Source: Meghimatium bilineatum (taxonomy: Eukaryota > Mollusca > Gastropoda > Stylommatophora > Philomycidae). From it: 64,000 nucleotides of DNA. Within the stretch, counting starts at the first letter, position 1; each line of letters begins with the position of its first letter. Below, piece after piece: positions 32,061 through 42,560 of the stretch. Made by a program: the position numbers and the translations under genes. The notes beneath the pieces are model-generated. The model saw nothing but the letters and a program-made list of their open reading frames with translations. It was not told the DNA's origin and ran no database searches. Location of the stretch: assembly GCA_034231615.1 (NCBI GenBank), contig CM067298.1, positions 58,370,883-58,434,882 on the forward strand, given 5' to 3'.

Positions 32061-33598
32061 TTATTTCCATGTCAGCTTATCATCAAAAGTAACTCCGAGG
32101 TATGTGGGTTGTTTGTCTTCTTTCAAGAGCTCTCCATCTATCTTGATATGACCGGCTTTTTGTTTTGGTGAGAGGGTAAAAAGAGTAGTGCTGCACTTAA
32201 CTATGTTAATGCTGACGCACCATCTATTTGCCCATAAGGTTAGGGCATCGATAGCTCTTTGTTTAGTGGCCACTGTCGCATGTTCCTCTGTGCACTAGAT
32301 CACCAGGTCGTCAGCATACATTGCCACTTTGATCTCGTGTGGTAGTTCAGAAACTAGGTCATTGATGTAAACCAAGAAAAGTGTGGGTGACAGGACTCCT
32401 CCCTGGGGGACTCCATGACGCAGTAGGACTTTCTTGCTCTTGCGACCATCTAATTGTACACTGGCTCTTCTATTATGCAGGTATGCTTTTACCCATTTGT
32501 ACATTCTTGAGCTAACCCTGCAATTTCGCAATTTCTTTAAGAGCCCTTCTTTCCAGACCCTATCAAATACTTTCCTGAGGTCTATACATGCTGTTAGTAC
32601 CAGTTTCTTATATTGGAAGGCGTCCTCAATCTCTTGGGAGAGGTAGGTTGCCTGATCTTCAGTAGAGTAGCACTGTCTGAAGCCTGCTTGCTATGATACC
32701 AGAAGGTTTTCGCTTTCAAGGTAACACTGCATCCTAAGATTGATAATGCGTTCCATTGTTTTGCATAGACAGCTTGTGAGGCTGATGGGCCTGTAATTGG
32801 AGACTGTGTTGCCATCTTTTCCTGATTTGAGGAGTGGTATCATTATTGTTTCTCTCCACGCCTGTGGTAAATTACCTGTGGACCAGCTTGTGTTAAAGAT
32901 CTGCAGTAGCTTTGCTCTTGCTTCAGTTCCCAGGTTTTTAATCATTTCATTGGACACTCCATCAGCTCCACGGGACTTTTTCAATTTGGATATTGCATGC
33001 TCCAGTTCTTTCATTGTGATTGGTGCCTCCATGACTTCAGGTATAGGTTCGCCTTGTCAATGTTTTGTTAGTTCTCTCTAACCTCCTGTTGTTTGTCTGG
33101 GCTAAATTTGACGTTATTATCTTCTGCAAAGGAATCTGCAAAGTAATCAGCTGCATGTTTACCTGATAAAATGTTTCTATCTTTATAAAGAGTGATCCTG
33201 GTATTTCTCCCTGTATCTTCGTCATTTAGTTGTTTTACAAGTTTCCATAATTTCTTAGTATCTCTTTCTAGGTTCAGCGACTCTGTTTTTTCTTTCCAGC
33301 TGCTCCGCCTGGCTTGCAACTTGGCTCTTTGAAATTTAGCCTTTGTTTGCTGATATTTGTTGTGATGTTCTTGGCTAGGTCTTTTCTCAGCCTGCTGTCT
33401 AGATGTTTCCGTCTTATTTTGCAGCTTTTCTAGTTCATCATTCCAGTAGGGTTTGTAGTTTTTGCGTGCCCCCCCCTCCCTGGATATGGTTTTACTAGCA
33501 ACATGTAGTATACATCTATTAAATTCACTCACTGCTCTATTGATGTCTTTGTCCAAGTTCATGTCCTTAGCTAGAACACTGGTTAAATGCTGGTACAT
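32061..33598 (-). pseudogene. LINE A linker and reverse-transcriptase domain (broken)
   Basis: The linker frame (33598-33068) is lysine-rich with KPYWNDELEKLQNK and ends QQEVREN. The RT frame (33032-32691) holds KKSRGADGVSNEMIK, the NLPQAW motif and NYRPISLTSCLCKTMERII. It is followed by HGVPQGGVLSPTLF and KVAMYADDLVI (32531-32295), with YADD intact. A stop comes right after this. The next frame (32273-32061) reads WCVSINIVKCSTTLFTLS and PTYLGVTFDDKLTWK. Few lesions separate the blocks, indicating recent decay. Confidence 0.88.
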
Positions 33599-33606
33599 TT
33601 TCCAGT

Positions 33607-34435
33607 CTACCCTCTTATAGATCCACCTAGTGAGTGTGCTGCTGTCCTTAGTAAATTCATTGTGGATTTCCAGAAATACTGGTCTGTGGTCACTACCCCC
33701 AAGCTGCTTTCCAATGACACGTGTGATGTTCCATTCCAGGCCTGGTGAGTGAAATTCCAGGTCTGGTGTAGAGGTGGTGTGTCATGCTCTCGAGTAGAAG
33801 GTTGCTGAGTCTGCTGGCTGGTTAATAAGGATGAGATTATTTTCATCTTGCCAGCTCTCAAGTTCCTCACCTCTCTTGTCGATGTGATCGTAGCCCCAGC
33901 TCTGAGAGTGGCTGTTGAAGTAACCACACACCATAAGTCTCTCTTTTTCTGGAAGTGTGTCTAGTGCCAATGGTCTATCATTTGGACAGTAGTAGTTCAG
34001 GAGATGGAATTCTGCACTGTCTGTTTTTAGGTGGAGCATCTGGTATTCTGCCCCTTCCATATATACTTCCAGCTGACATGCGTTGATATTGTTTTAACAA
34101 GTGTCAGAATTCCACCCTTTCGCTTGTCCTTTCTGTCAGACCGGTAGCACTGGTAGCCTCTGATCTTGAAGGCTATGTTGCTGCTGAGGTGTGTTTCTTG
34201 GATACAGCATATACTAATTTGTTCTTCACTTAGGATATTCTCAAGTTCCAATTTATTACTGTATCCATCTCTTTTACTGTTCACACCCTCAGCATTCCAG
34301 TGCATTATTTTTATTGGTCGTTTGTTTGTTTGGCCAGTAGCTCTATTCCCTTGCCTCCTGGCTCCTCGTGGCAATTTAGAAGGACTTCCAGTAACTGAGG
34401 TTGGCCCTTTCGAGGTATAGGGCCCGGCACCGTCC
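33607..34435 (-). pseudogene. LINE A endonuclease domain (frameshifted)
   Basis: Reads KIMHWNAEGVNSKRDGYSNK and ICCIQETHL, the first two conserved blocks of APE-type LINE endonucleases, with Asn and Glu in place. YRSDRKDKRKGGILTLVK follows. A one-base shift near 34090 moves to the frame with CQLEVY-like sequence and MVCGYFNSHSQSWGYDHIDK, the D-x-N block here altered to GYFNSHS. A stop follows SATFYSRA at 33782. The enzyme would make the target-site nick. Frameshift and stop inactivate it. Confidence 0.85.
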
Positions 34436-34869
34436 CTGCCTGAACGTCCGCCACAGGGCAGGCACCATAACTATTTATCTTCTTCTTCTTCTTTCGTTCA
34501 CTTGAAACATGTCTATATCTGTAATTCTGTCTCCTTAATAAAACTCACTGTCTTTTGTAATTCATACAGTGTCCCATAGAGATAACTTTTTATAAATACA
34601 AACATGTTTCCATTGTGTTGTGTGCGTGGCATCCTGATTATCTGTACGCCTTTTGGCTGGAAGCCTCCGTCTTCAGCACTCTGCTTACTTGGGCCGGACT
34701 ATGGTCTTGCTCTAGTGGGACTGCCCGACCAGTCTTAGTTTCCGGCTCCTGATGGCTGAACTAAACCCCATCACCACTGCACGGTGCTGGCCTCGATGGG
34801 GAGATGAACAACTGATTTTAAATAGCATAATATGCACATAACATGCTGGTATACCGTTAGGGATTAGAA

Positions 34870-35725
34870 AGAAGACCAATTTTTGAAGACCTACAAAAGC
34901 TAATTGGATCGCATTGGCCAGTGGTGTAATGCATCTGGAATTCTAGTGAATACACAGAAAGCAATTATAACCTGGTTCTTTCTAAATAACTACATCGTCC
35001 ATGCACTCATGTCATTTACTAATCTATGTGGTGAAATAGTACAGAGAACATCAACTTGACAATGTCTATGATTGTTGCTCGACAGACATTTGTGTTGCAA
35101 TAAGCATGTAAATTACACAATACCATGAGCTCAAATGGAATTGACGGCAATGTGGGTGATGGCTGCGGTATTTTAGAGGGGTGGGATAACGACTTATTTA
35201 ATTTCTATAGCAAAAACTAGTCATGTATGTGATAGCCTGTAAAGTTTGTCTTGGCTATCCTGGCTCTCAGCCCAATGTAGATTGATAAACTAGATAAGAT
35301 ACATAATAAAGCTATGAGTATCATTCTTGGATGCCCCAGAGATACAGAAATAGTGACGATGCGCTTCAAGCTGGATTATCCTACTATGAAGTAAAGAACG
35401 GGGATTTGAAGTGTTCGTTCATACCTGCCTATCAGTGCAGACAAGAACCATCCACTATATCATGCATTCTCAATATGTTGCTCGCAAGCACCATCATGCC
35501 ATCGTAATGAAATGTAATAAGTTTTTTAACACGCCATGGGAATTAAAAAGTGATCGTGCGCACTAACCATTACATGGATCGGCGCTCGCCGCCTAAAATG
35601 GTGGAGAATCCCTGCACTACATGATATAGATCATATCAAATGAATTATTAAAAATAGAACAGTAATGGTTTGACAAAGCAGAGGAGGTTATTAAACAAAT
35701 ATGCACAATAGAAGCAGAGTTACCA
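34870..35725 (+). mobile_element. Degenerate LINE (RT to post-RT region)
   Basis: Shifting plus frames read RIGQWCNASGILVNTQKAI and WFFLNN, a post-YADD RT block. Then come HNKAMSIILGCPRDTEIVTM, CSFILACQC-like sequence, and WIGARRLKWWRIPALHDIDH. The order fits I/R1-like LINE ORF2s between RT and C-terminus. Many stops; no tail found. A separate dispersed block (35060-35190) interrupts it. Confidence 0.5.
35060..35190 (+). repeat. Dispersed repeat H, copy 1
   Basis: Shares tgattgttgctcgacagaca, gcatgtaaattacacaat and a following g-rich block with 40074-40200. Class unknown. Confidence 0.5.
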
Positions 35726-35964
35726 CTCCTGGTGTTTTTCCCAGATCTGGGATTTTTTGATAATCCCAGTTAGGATCTTGTGTTGTTTTGTTTCCAAAAA
35801 TCTGAACTTTTTTATAGTTATGTTTTGTTAATGAGAATGTTGGACGATCTTGTTGATGATTCCTTAATTGTCGATAGATTTTTCACGTCTAGCGAGCATA
35901 TAAGCCAAGTGCATGAAGTGAAATCGTTACAGCCACCATAAAATGACACCCTTTGTCTTTATTT

Positions 35965-36545
35965 ACTGACGTGGTTGGTGTATGAGACATTTAGACAAGA
36001 TGTCTGAAAACAAACATAGTGACATACCAGCTATCACCATTCCTGCTCAACCCAAAGACCAAGATAGAAATCAAGAAACAGATGACAAACAGTATTTTTA
36101 TGCCAACACTCTGCTATTAATGCCAGACATGAGCGCTGACCGCAGCCCAGCAGAGAAAACTTAATGTGAGATGAAATGTCTTAGAAAATCCGCAAGAGTG
36201 ATCAAATTAGACAAAATGAGAAATGATGAAATCCGGACAAGAATCGGTATAAGACCATGTATAGAACACATCCTGAAAAAAAAAGAAATAGTTTAGACAC
36301 CTTATGAGAAGGAATCATAGCCAACAAAACATATAACATAAGACGATCCGCATGCTAAAACAGAAGAAGACCTAGAAAAAGATAGATAGATAACATCAAG
36401 ACAACACTGAACAAATACGGACTAAACATAGTCAAGGCAACACATTTGGCATTGAATAGACAACTAAAGCTCCCAGTTACTATCCCTACCCTTAACGGCA
36501 AGTATGGATATTCTATCCACCTGGGGATAGACAATAAAAAGGACT
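35965..36545 (+). mobile_element. LINE family D, 3' fragment
   Basis: Frame with YFYANTLLLMPDMSADRSPA, a stop, then EMKCLRKSARVIKLDKMRND and IRTRIGIRPCIEHI. Further frameshifted words GRPRKR-like and HLALNRQLKLP-like lead to the 3' UTR word ccttaacggcaagtatgga, also seen at 14437-14500 on the minus strand. Inactive. Confidence 0.75.
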
Positions 36546-36599
36546 AAGTGATGAAGCTGCTTCATTAAGCCGTGCTGGAGACGAACATAGCGAATTATT

Positions 36600-37412
36600 A
36601 CATTTTTCACATCGATTAGGGGAACCCGGTATTAAATGTGGCAATAGTAGAAATGTTCACATCTATTAGGGGAACCCGGTATTAAATGTGGTACTAGTAG
36701 AAATCTTCACATTGATTAGGGGAACCCGGTATTAAATGTGGTACTAGTAGAAATGTTCACATCGATTAGGGGAACCCAGTATTAAATGTGGCACTAGTAG
36801 AAATCTTCACATTGATTAGGGGAACCTGGTATTAATTGTGGTACTAGTAGAAATGTTCACATCGATTAGGGGAACCCGGTATTAAATGTGGCACTAGTAG
36901 AAATGTTCACATCGATTAGGGGAACCGGGTATTAAATGTGGCACTAGTAGAAATGTTCACATCGATTAGGGGAACCCGGTATTAAATGTGGCAATAGTAG
37001 AAATGTTCACATCTATTAGGGGAACCCGGTATTAAATGTGGTACTAGTAGAAATCTTCACATTGATTAGGGGAACCTGGTATTAAATGTGGTACTAGTAG
37101 AAATGTTCACATTGATTAGGGGAACCCAGTATTAAATGTGGCACTAGTAGAAATCTTCACATTGATTAGTGGAACCTGGTATTAATTGTGGTACTAGTAG
37201 AAATGTTCACATCGATTAGGGGAACCCGGTATTAAATGTGGCACTAGTAGAAATGTTCACATCGATTAGGGGAACCTGGTATTAAATGTGGCACTAGTAG
37301 AAATGTTCACATCGATTAGGGGAACCCGGTATTAAATGTGGCACTAGTAGAAATCTTCACATTGATTACGGGAACCTGGTATTAATTGTGGTACTAGTAG
37401 AAATTTTCACCA
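36600..37412. repeat. 50-bp satellite with 7-mer higher-order repeat, 16 copies
   Basis: The unit is ggggaacccggtattaaatg, then tggcactagtagaaatgttc, then acatcgatta. From 36619 the diagnostic variants of monomers 1-7 (gcaatag/tctatta; gtactag/cttcacattg; and so on) recur in the same order from 36969. This gives a 350-bp higher-order unit present twice plus two monomers. Length is constant at 50 bp. Confidence 0.95.
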
Positions 37413-37940
37413 GCTGTGAAGAAATAGATGTATGCAGAATTGTGGAGCTAAATTAACCATAAGTGTACATATTTTTAACATCTGCTGATAGAAACATCTT
37501 CTATTGATCTGCACTGGTGCACTGATGTTGACTTCCAATGAATAAATAATTCATTTACAATGAGTGGGGTGCATTGTTTGCTATTTTATTGCTTGACAGT
37601 TGTGCAATATTTTTAATTTCATATGTTTAAATATTTTCAGCATTCTATCTTTGAGTGAACTGAACAATTTCTGAAATGAACGGAAATTGATACTAAATTC
37701 AGGAACATCTTGTAAACATGACATATTGAGCCAGAAATGGCCACTACCTGGTTGAAGTTTGGATTGTTTTCAACATTTGTGTGTGTCACGAACTATTGGC
37801 ATTATCAGATTTATCTAAAGGTGTTAATGGATATTTTATTCAAAAACATGTGTGTGGGGTGGGGAAGAGGGGTGGGGGACAAACTAAAATATCCTCTGTT
37901 GTTACAAATAGGTCATTGACAAACCAAACATGTTAGAATA
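37413..37940. other. Unassigned sequence
   Basis: AT-rich, no gene or known repeat recognised. Confidence 0.4.
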
Positions 37941-38139
37941 TTCTTCTTCGGCGTTAATTCTCAAACTCCTACAGATTAGCAGAATGTAGTCCAGAGAAGA
38001 AAATGCGTTGTGTCATGGTTTGCAGCAATGCTGTGATATCTGCGCCTTTCGTCCTGACACAATCGACAGCCAACTCCATCCCATAATCTCCTTAGACGCC
38101 TCTTACGACATGCAAAGACGGAAAACAGTGTTACTATTC
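37941..38139 (-). mobile_element. SINE2 copy, cut by the assembly gap
   Basis: Begins ttcttcttcggcgttaattc and contains tgcgttgtgtcatggtttgc and gatatctgcgcctttcg. It also has a catcccataatctccttag block and cttacgacatgc. It runs into the N gap before its 5' end. A central block (from tgacacatc to ggacagcc) is deleted. Confidence 0.8.
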
Positions 38140-38239
38140 NNNNNNNNNNNNNNNNNNNNNNNNNNNNNNNNNNNNNNNNNNNNNNNNNNNNNNNNNNNNN
38201 NNNNNNNNNNNNNNNNNNNNNNNNNNNNNNNNNNNNNNN
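38140..38239. other. Assembly gap (100 N)
   Basis: Exactly 100 unknown bases, the usual placeholder for a gap of unknown size. Any frame spanning it is meaningless. Confidence 1.
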
Positions 38240-38619
38240 ACACTATATATAGTCAAATTCATTTTTTTGTAGAGTGGGCGTGTGCGTTTACCCTGACCTT
38301 AACCACAATGCTTGTTAATTGTGGATGACAAAAGACAGACATAGGCCTATCTGTTAACAATTATATATATTTTAGTTCTATTTTCAGTGTTGAATATATC
38401 CGAATATATGAGACAAGGATAATGTGGAATTGTCTGGTATTATATATTCTCCATATCCAAGTAGGAACATGTATTACAACAGGAGGTTATAGTGATTGCA
38501 TTACCAGAACCTTTATCTTCACTTTTTTTTACGGTTGAAAGCTCTTATATAACCAAATTGGACTAAATTCCGCCGTCAAAAAGAAACGTACCTCACCAGA
38601 AGAGACGCATATAGTAGAT

Positions 38620-39208
38620 ACATTATACATAGGAGGTGCATAGTAGGTACATTTTACATTGGAGGTGTATAGTAGGTACATTTTACATAGGAGGTGTATG
38701 ATAGGTACATTTTACATAGGAGGTGTATAGTAGGTACATTTTACATAGGAGGTGTATGATAGGTACATTTTACATTGGAGGCTCATATAGTAAACACATT
38801 TTACATAGGAGGTACGTAGTAGTTATATTTTACATAGGAGGTGTATAGTAGGTACATTTTACATAGGAGATGTATTGTAGGTACATTTTACATTGGAGGC
38901 GCATATAGTAAACACATTTTACATAGGAGGTACGTAGTAGTTATATTTTACATAGGAGGTGCATAGTAGATACATTTTACATAGGAGGTGTATAGTATGT
39001 ACATTTTACATAGAAGGTGTATAGTATATACATTTTACATAAGAGGTGTATAGTATATACATTTTACATAGGAGGTGTATAGTATATATACTTTACATAG
39101 GAGGTGTATAGTATGTACATTTTACATAGAATGTGTATAGTATATACATTTTACATAAGAGGTGTATAGTATATATACTTTACATAAGAGGTGTATAGTA
39201 TATACATT
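38620..39208. repeat. 30-bp satellite, about 19 copies, two blocks
   Basis: The unit is ggaggtgtatagtaggtaca followed by ttttacatag. In the left block a longer unit with catatagtaaacacatttta and tacgtagtagttatatttta occurs twice, about 118 bp apart. The right block is dominated by gtatagtatatacatttt units. This indicates local amplification. Confidence 0.93.
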
Positions 39209-39214
39209 TTTCTC

Positions 39215-39760
39215 TGGGTTGTAGAAACGTTTTCCTTAAGGGAGGGGGGGGGGGCACTGATATACACGCAGAAAAATAAGTCAATCGTGTGTCAATTCTA
39301 CATTTTTGTGAAAAATTTGATAATGTTGTTGTGAAAATCATTAGAAGGGGGAGAGATTGTTGGTATATGGTTCACCTTTTGATTAAGTTCCTAGTACTAG
39401 AGCCAAATTATACCAGTTCCTAAGCCATGTTCTGATTTGATAGACAACCCCCCCCCCCCCCCCAAGCCATCAATACATCTACTGGCTTTATTTTATACTT
39501 CTCCAATGTTCATTTTGCCATTACATGAAATTACTTGAGATTTAGGTATGAAATTTTTTTTAGATTTAATAAAATGTGAAATAATTCATGTATTTAAAAA
39601 AAAATACTTTTTGTTATTTTAATTTTTTATTTGTTTGGTGTGAGGGGTAATAATGTTGATATAATTACACAGATGGTTTCCGTGAATTCTTCATAATTAT
39701 TGTCAAGGTGAGAAAGGGGGGGGGTCAACTATTGGCAAACAGTTGTTCAAGTAATTTATA
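39215..39760. repeat. Poly-G/poly-C dispersed repeat, copy 2
   Basis: Has a G-run at 39242-39254, a C15 run near 39449-39463, and a final ggggggtcaactattggcaa block. It ends in gtaatttatagacagtccct, which matches the reverse complement of the start of the 23140 copy. A SINE1 sits in its last bases. Confidence 0.5.
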
Positions 39761-39772
39761 GACAGTCCCTTT

Positions 39773-39931
39773 CCGCCGAAGAGGATGTGTAGGGCCATTG
39801 GCGCAAATAAAACGGTGACACAACGCATTTCCATTCTCTGGACTACATCCTGCTGGAAATCTAGTAGAACCATTGTCCTACTACAAGAGATATCCAGCGG
39901 GAGTTTGAGAATGAACGCTGAAGAAGAAGAA
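39773..39931 (+). mobile_element. SINE1 with exact 12-bp TSD
   Basis: Flanks gacagtcccttt at 39761-39772 and 39932-39943 are identical. The element starts ccgccgaagaggatgtgtag and ends gaatgaacgctgaagaagaa plus ga. It defines both ends of the SINE1 family and shows that the GAA run is its 3' tail. Its body contains gacacaacgcatttccattc and ctacatcctgctggaaatct. Confidence 0.95.
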
Positions 39932-40073
39932 GACAGTCCCTTTAGTGGCCTTCAAATGTAGTAATGATCATGTGCTGTAAATTTAGGAAAGTGATCTTCC
40001 TAATTGGCATATCTCTTTGAAAGAATGAGGTTTACTTTGAATAAAAGAAAGCAATCATCTCTGTCTTTCTGTG

Positions 40074-40200
40074 ATTGTTGTTCGACAGATGTTTGTGTTT
40101 CATTTAGCATGTACATTACACAATCCTAAGATCTCAACGTGGGCTGGCAGCGATTGTGAGGGGGGTGGGGGAAACGCTGCAGTTTTTTATAGCAACGGTG
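40074..40200 (+). repeat. Dispersed repeat H, copy 2
   Basis: Matches 35060-35190 through tgattgttgttcgacagatg and agcatgtacattacacaatc. A short plus frame here (40071-40256) is not supported as a gene. Confidence 0.5.
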
Positions 40201-40823
40201 GTTACGCTACTTTATCCGCTGATCTAGTCCAATTTGGTTATATTCGTGATTTGTAACCGTTAATACATAATGTAATTTGCATACCCGTATAATTTCTCTG
40301 TTGTTGTGTTCATGTTTCTATTCGGTACATATTCGGTACATAGTGGCGAAAAGGTATACGTTTAAATGACTTGATTCCATTGTCATTGTTTTTATAAACC
40401 AGTATTGCGGTTGAAAAAGAAATCCGATGAAATTGTTGACTTAAGCTTCCTAGGTGTCTCACCTACGTGTCACACCTATGCTCTAAAAAAACTGTCAGTG
40501 CCTCTTGTCCAGAAAAAGCTTTCAATACCCAATGTGCCGATAAACTAAAATTGTATACATCGTACTCAGGGTCGTACATATGTTCTCCTTAGCTGTACCT
40601 ATTTTTAAAATTCAGGCACTAGTTTGTTTTCGAATGTCACATCTTTTTTTTTTTTGATTTTTTTTGCTGATGATGATCTTTTTTGTAAAAATAAAATTCT
40701 TAAGGGGAGGTTTTTTTGTGGCTTTTTATCCGCCTTTTCACCAAGTTTCTATTACTATTCCGATTTGCTAGAAACACCACCAATCCCCCTATCTACGGGC
40801 CTGATTGTACAACATACCTCGAA

Positions 40824-41010
40824 AAGGTAAGAAGGATGAAGATGTTCGGGTGGAGTTTGCTGCCCCACCTCAAAGGCCCAAAAGCCTCAAATGTTTTGCT
40901 GAAGTATGATATATTAAGCGGAGAGGTACAGACGTTGCAGTCAAACTATAAACCATGATCTCTGAACTATATCCTGCTAATCTGCTGGGGTTTGAGAACG
41001 ACGCATAATA
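40824..41010 (+). mobile_element. Degenerate SINE2 copy
   Basis: Ordered matches to SINE2 sense: ggtggagtttgctgccccac, ggcccaaaagcc, ctaaaccatga-like, tgaactatatcctgctaatc and gggtttgagaacgacgcata. Both ends are eroded and the GAA tail is lost. Confidence 0.6.
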
Positions 41011-41457
41011 AGAACAAACATAGGTCATGGCTGAATCAAACCATTTAAATAGTATACACACAGAATGTACGACTGCTGAGAAATGAAATTTGTTGTACAT
41101 GGAAAGATTCAAAAAACACAGAAAGAGAGAATCACATGAAGTAAAGATTGGAAATTAAAAACCCTTATCTCAAAGGACGGAATCACATATCCACTCGAAT
41201 GGCGCGTGGCACGCTCAAGAAATCATTCAATCTAATGAGTCTATACCGGATGCGGGTGCTTGGCATCAAGTGGCAGATTGCCAGCGCAGAATATTCTTAT
41301 TATCATTTTACAGCACCACGAACCCCAGTCTTCTGTAATTATCAACATTATCAGCGGCACTTGCCAGGTCATGCGGCAACCCTCTCCAAAAGTTCGCTAA
41401 CAAACCTAAGTAGTATATGAAAATAAGGCCTAAATTAATTCACAATGGTCAGGGATA

Positions 41458-41904
41458 ATTCGACTCTTAATAAATGTCAACACGTTGCTTACAACGCCTT
41501 AATCCTACGCAGATATCAAGATTAATTGCAAATATAATATTAATCATAAGAACAGAAATTCTGACAATCATAACATCGACATAGTATTGGATACAAGAGT
41601 TGCTTCTCTTGGCAATTATGTCTGCCTACAAATTCTTAATTATCTTTGTTTTCAATCGAATATTTCTCTCTTTTAAATGTTATTCGACTCTTAATAAATG
41701 TCAACACGTTGCTACAACGCCTTAATCCTACGCAGATATCAAGATTAATTGCAAATATAATATTAATCATAAGAACAGAAATTCTGACAATCATAACATC
41801 GACATAGTATTGGATACAAGAGTTGCTTCTCTTGGCAATTTTGTCTGCCTACAAATTCTTAATTATCTTTGTTTTCAATCGAATATTTCTCTCTTTTAAA
41901 TGTT
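41458..41904. repeat. Tandem duplication, 224 bp, near-identical copies
   Basis: 41458-41681 and 41682-41904 differ by one missing t (gcttacaac/gctacaac) and one a/t change (aattatg/aattttg). The near identity points to a very recent duplication or an assembly artefact. No gene inside. Confidence 0.93.
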
Positions 41905-42011
41905 ATTCTTACAAACGTGCAAGAACATAGGAGTTCAGACTTGAACAATGGGTAAAGATGATTCTTACAGCAAATGGAATGTATGAGTTGTCAGCAACTT
42001 CTTTTTCTACG

Positions 42012-42107
42012 TTCTTCTTCATCTTCTTCTTTTGTTCACTTGAAACATGTCTATATCTGTGTGATATAGACATGTTCCCATTGTGTTTTGTGTGTGGCAT
42101 CCTGATT
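42012..42107 (-). mobile_element. Short LINE A derivative (tail plus 5' region) with hairpin
   Basis: Plus text begins with the family A 3' terminus (cttcttctt..gttcacttga then aacatgtctatatctg). It jumps to ttcccattgtgttttgtgtg and ggcatcctgatta, which is the 5' region seen at 34610-34650. A perfect 14-bp inverted repeat (aacatgtctatatc at 42044-42057, its complement at 42063-42076) sits at the joint. Confidence 0.6.
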
Positions 42108-42344
42108 AATTTCTGAGTTCGTTCACTCATACTAACATCTGTTAGCAGGAAGTCATACAGAGAACATAATGCATTATGTCGGATTTTACAACTTGGCTGC
42201 GACAGCAAAATTTTTCTGTCAGACACATCCAATTTCAGCTTATTACTTTAACCCCCTACATTCTACTGCCTTATTTCTCAACGAGAGCTGTCGCACGCGT
42301 TTTGGAAGACGTATGTGTCGTTTTTAGACTAATATTTGTGGTAT

Positions 42345-42560
42345 TGTATTGCTGTGGTTAACGCACTGGCTTTGAATATAAGTGGTTCTGGGTTCATTCT
42401 CCAGTTGAGGCGGAAATTTTTTCAGACCACAATGGCTCCCGGATCGACCCAGCTTTAATTAAGTACTGGATCAGTCCGGGAAGTAAAGACTGCAAGAAAG
42501 AGAGATGGCTGCCGCCCTCATATAGAAGAGCCACTGAAACATTTCACCTCGGGTTCAATC
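42345..42560 (+). mobile_element. tRNA-derived SINE
   Basis: A-box-like TGGTTAACGCACTGG at 42355-42369 and B-box-like GGGTTCATTCTCC at 42390-42402. The body has gatcgacccagctttaatta and ctggatcagtccgggaagta. A second B-box-like gggttcaatctgc near 42550 may start another partial copy. Confidence 0.6.

Larger units (their letters stand above)
30306..34801 (-). mobile_element. LINE family A, 4.5-kb copy with internal tail (chimeric), 12-bp TSD
   Basis: Exact agatgaacaact copies at 30294-30305 and 34802-34813 bound the whole 4496 bp. On the minus strand the order is as follows. A GC-rich 5' region comes first (34801-34588). Then a complete family-A 3' tail with the last RNase H codons and GAA run (34587-34478). 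Then an endonuclease-RT-RNase H ORF2 region (about 34435-30341) and a second GAA tail at 30306. The insertion thus behaves as one event carrying two head-to-tail units. ORF2 is broken by a one-base frameshift near 34090, stops near 33782 and 32296, and an insertion at 31583-31908. The protein would have nicked target DNA and copied its own RNA. Confidence 0.9.
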
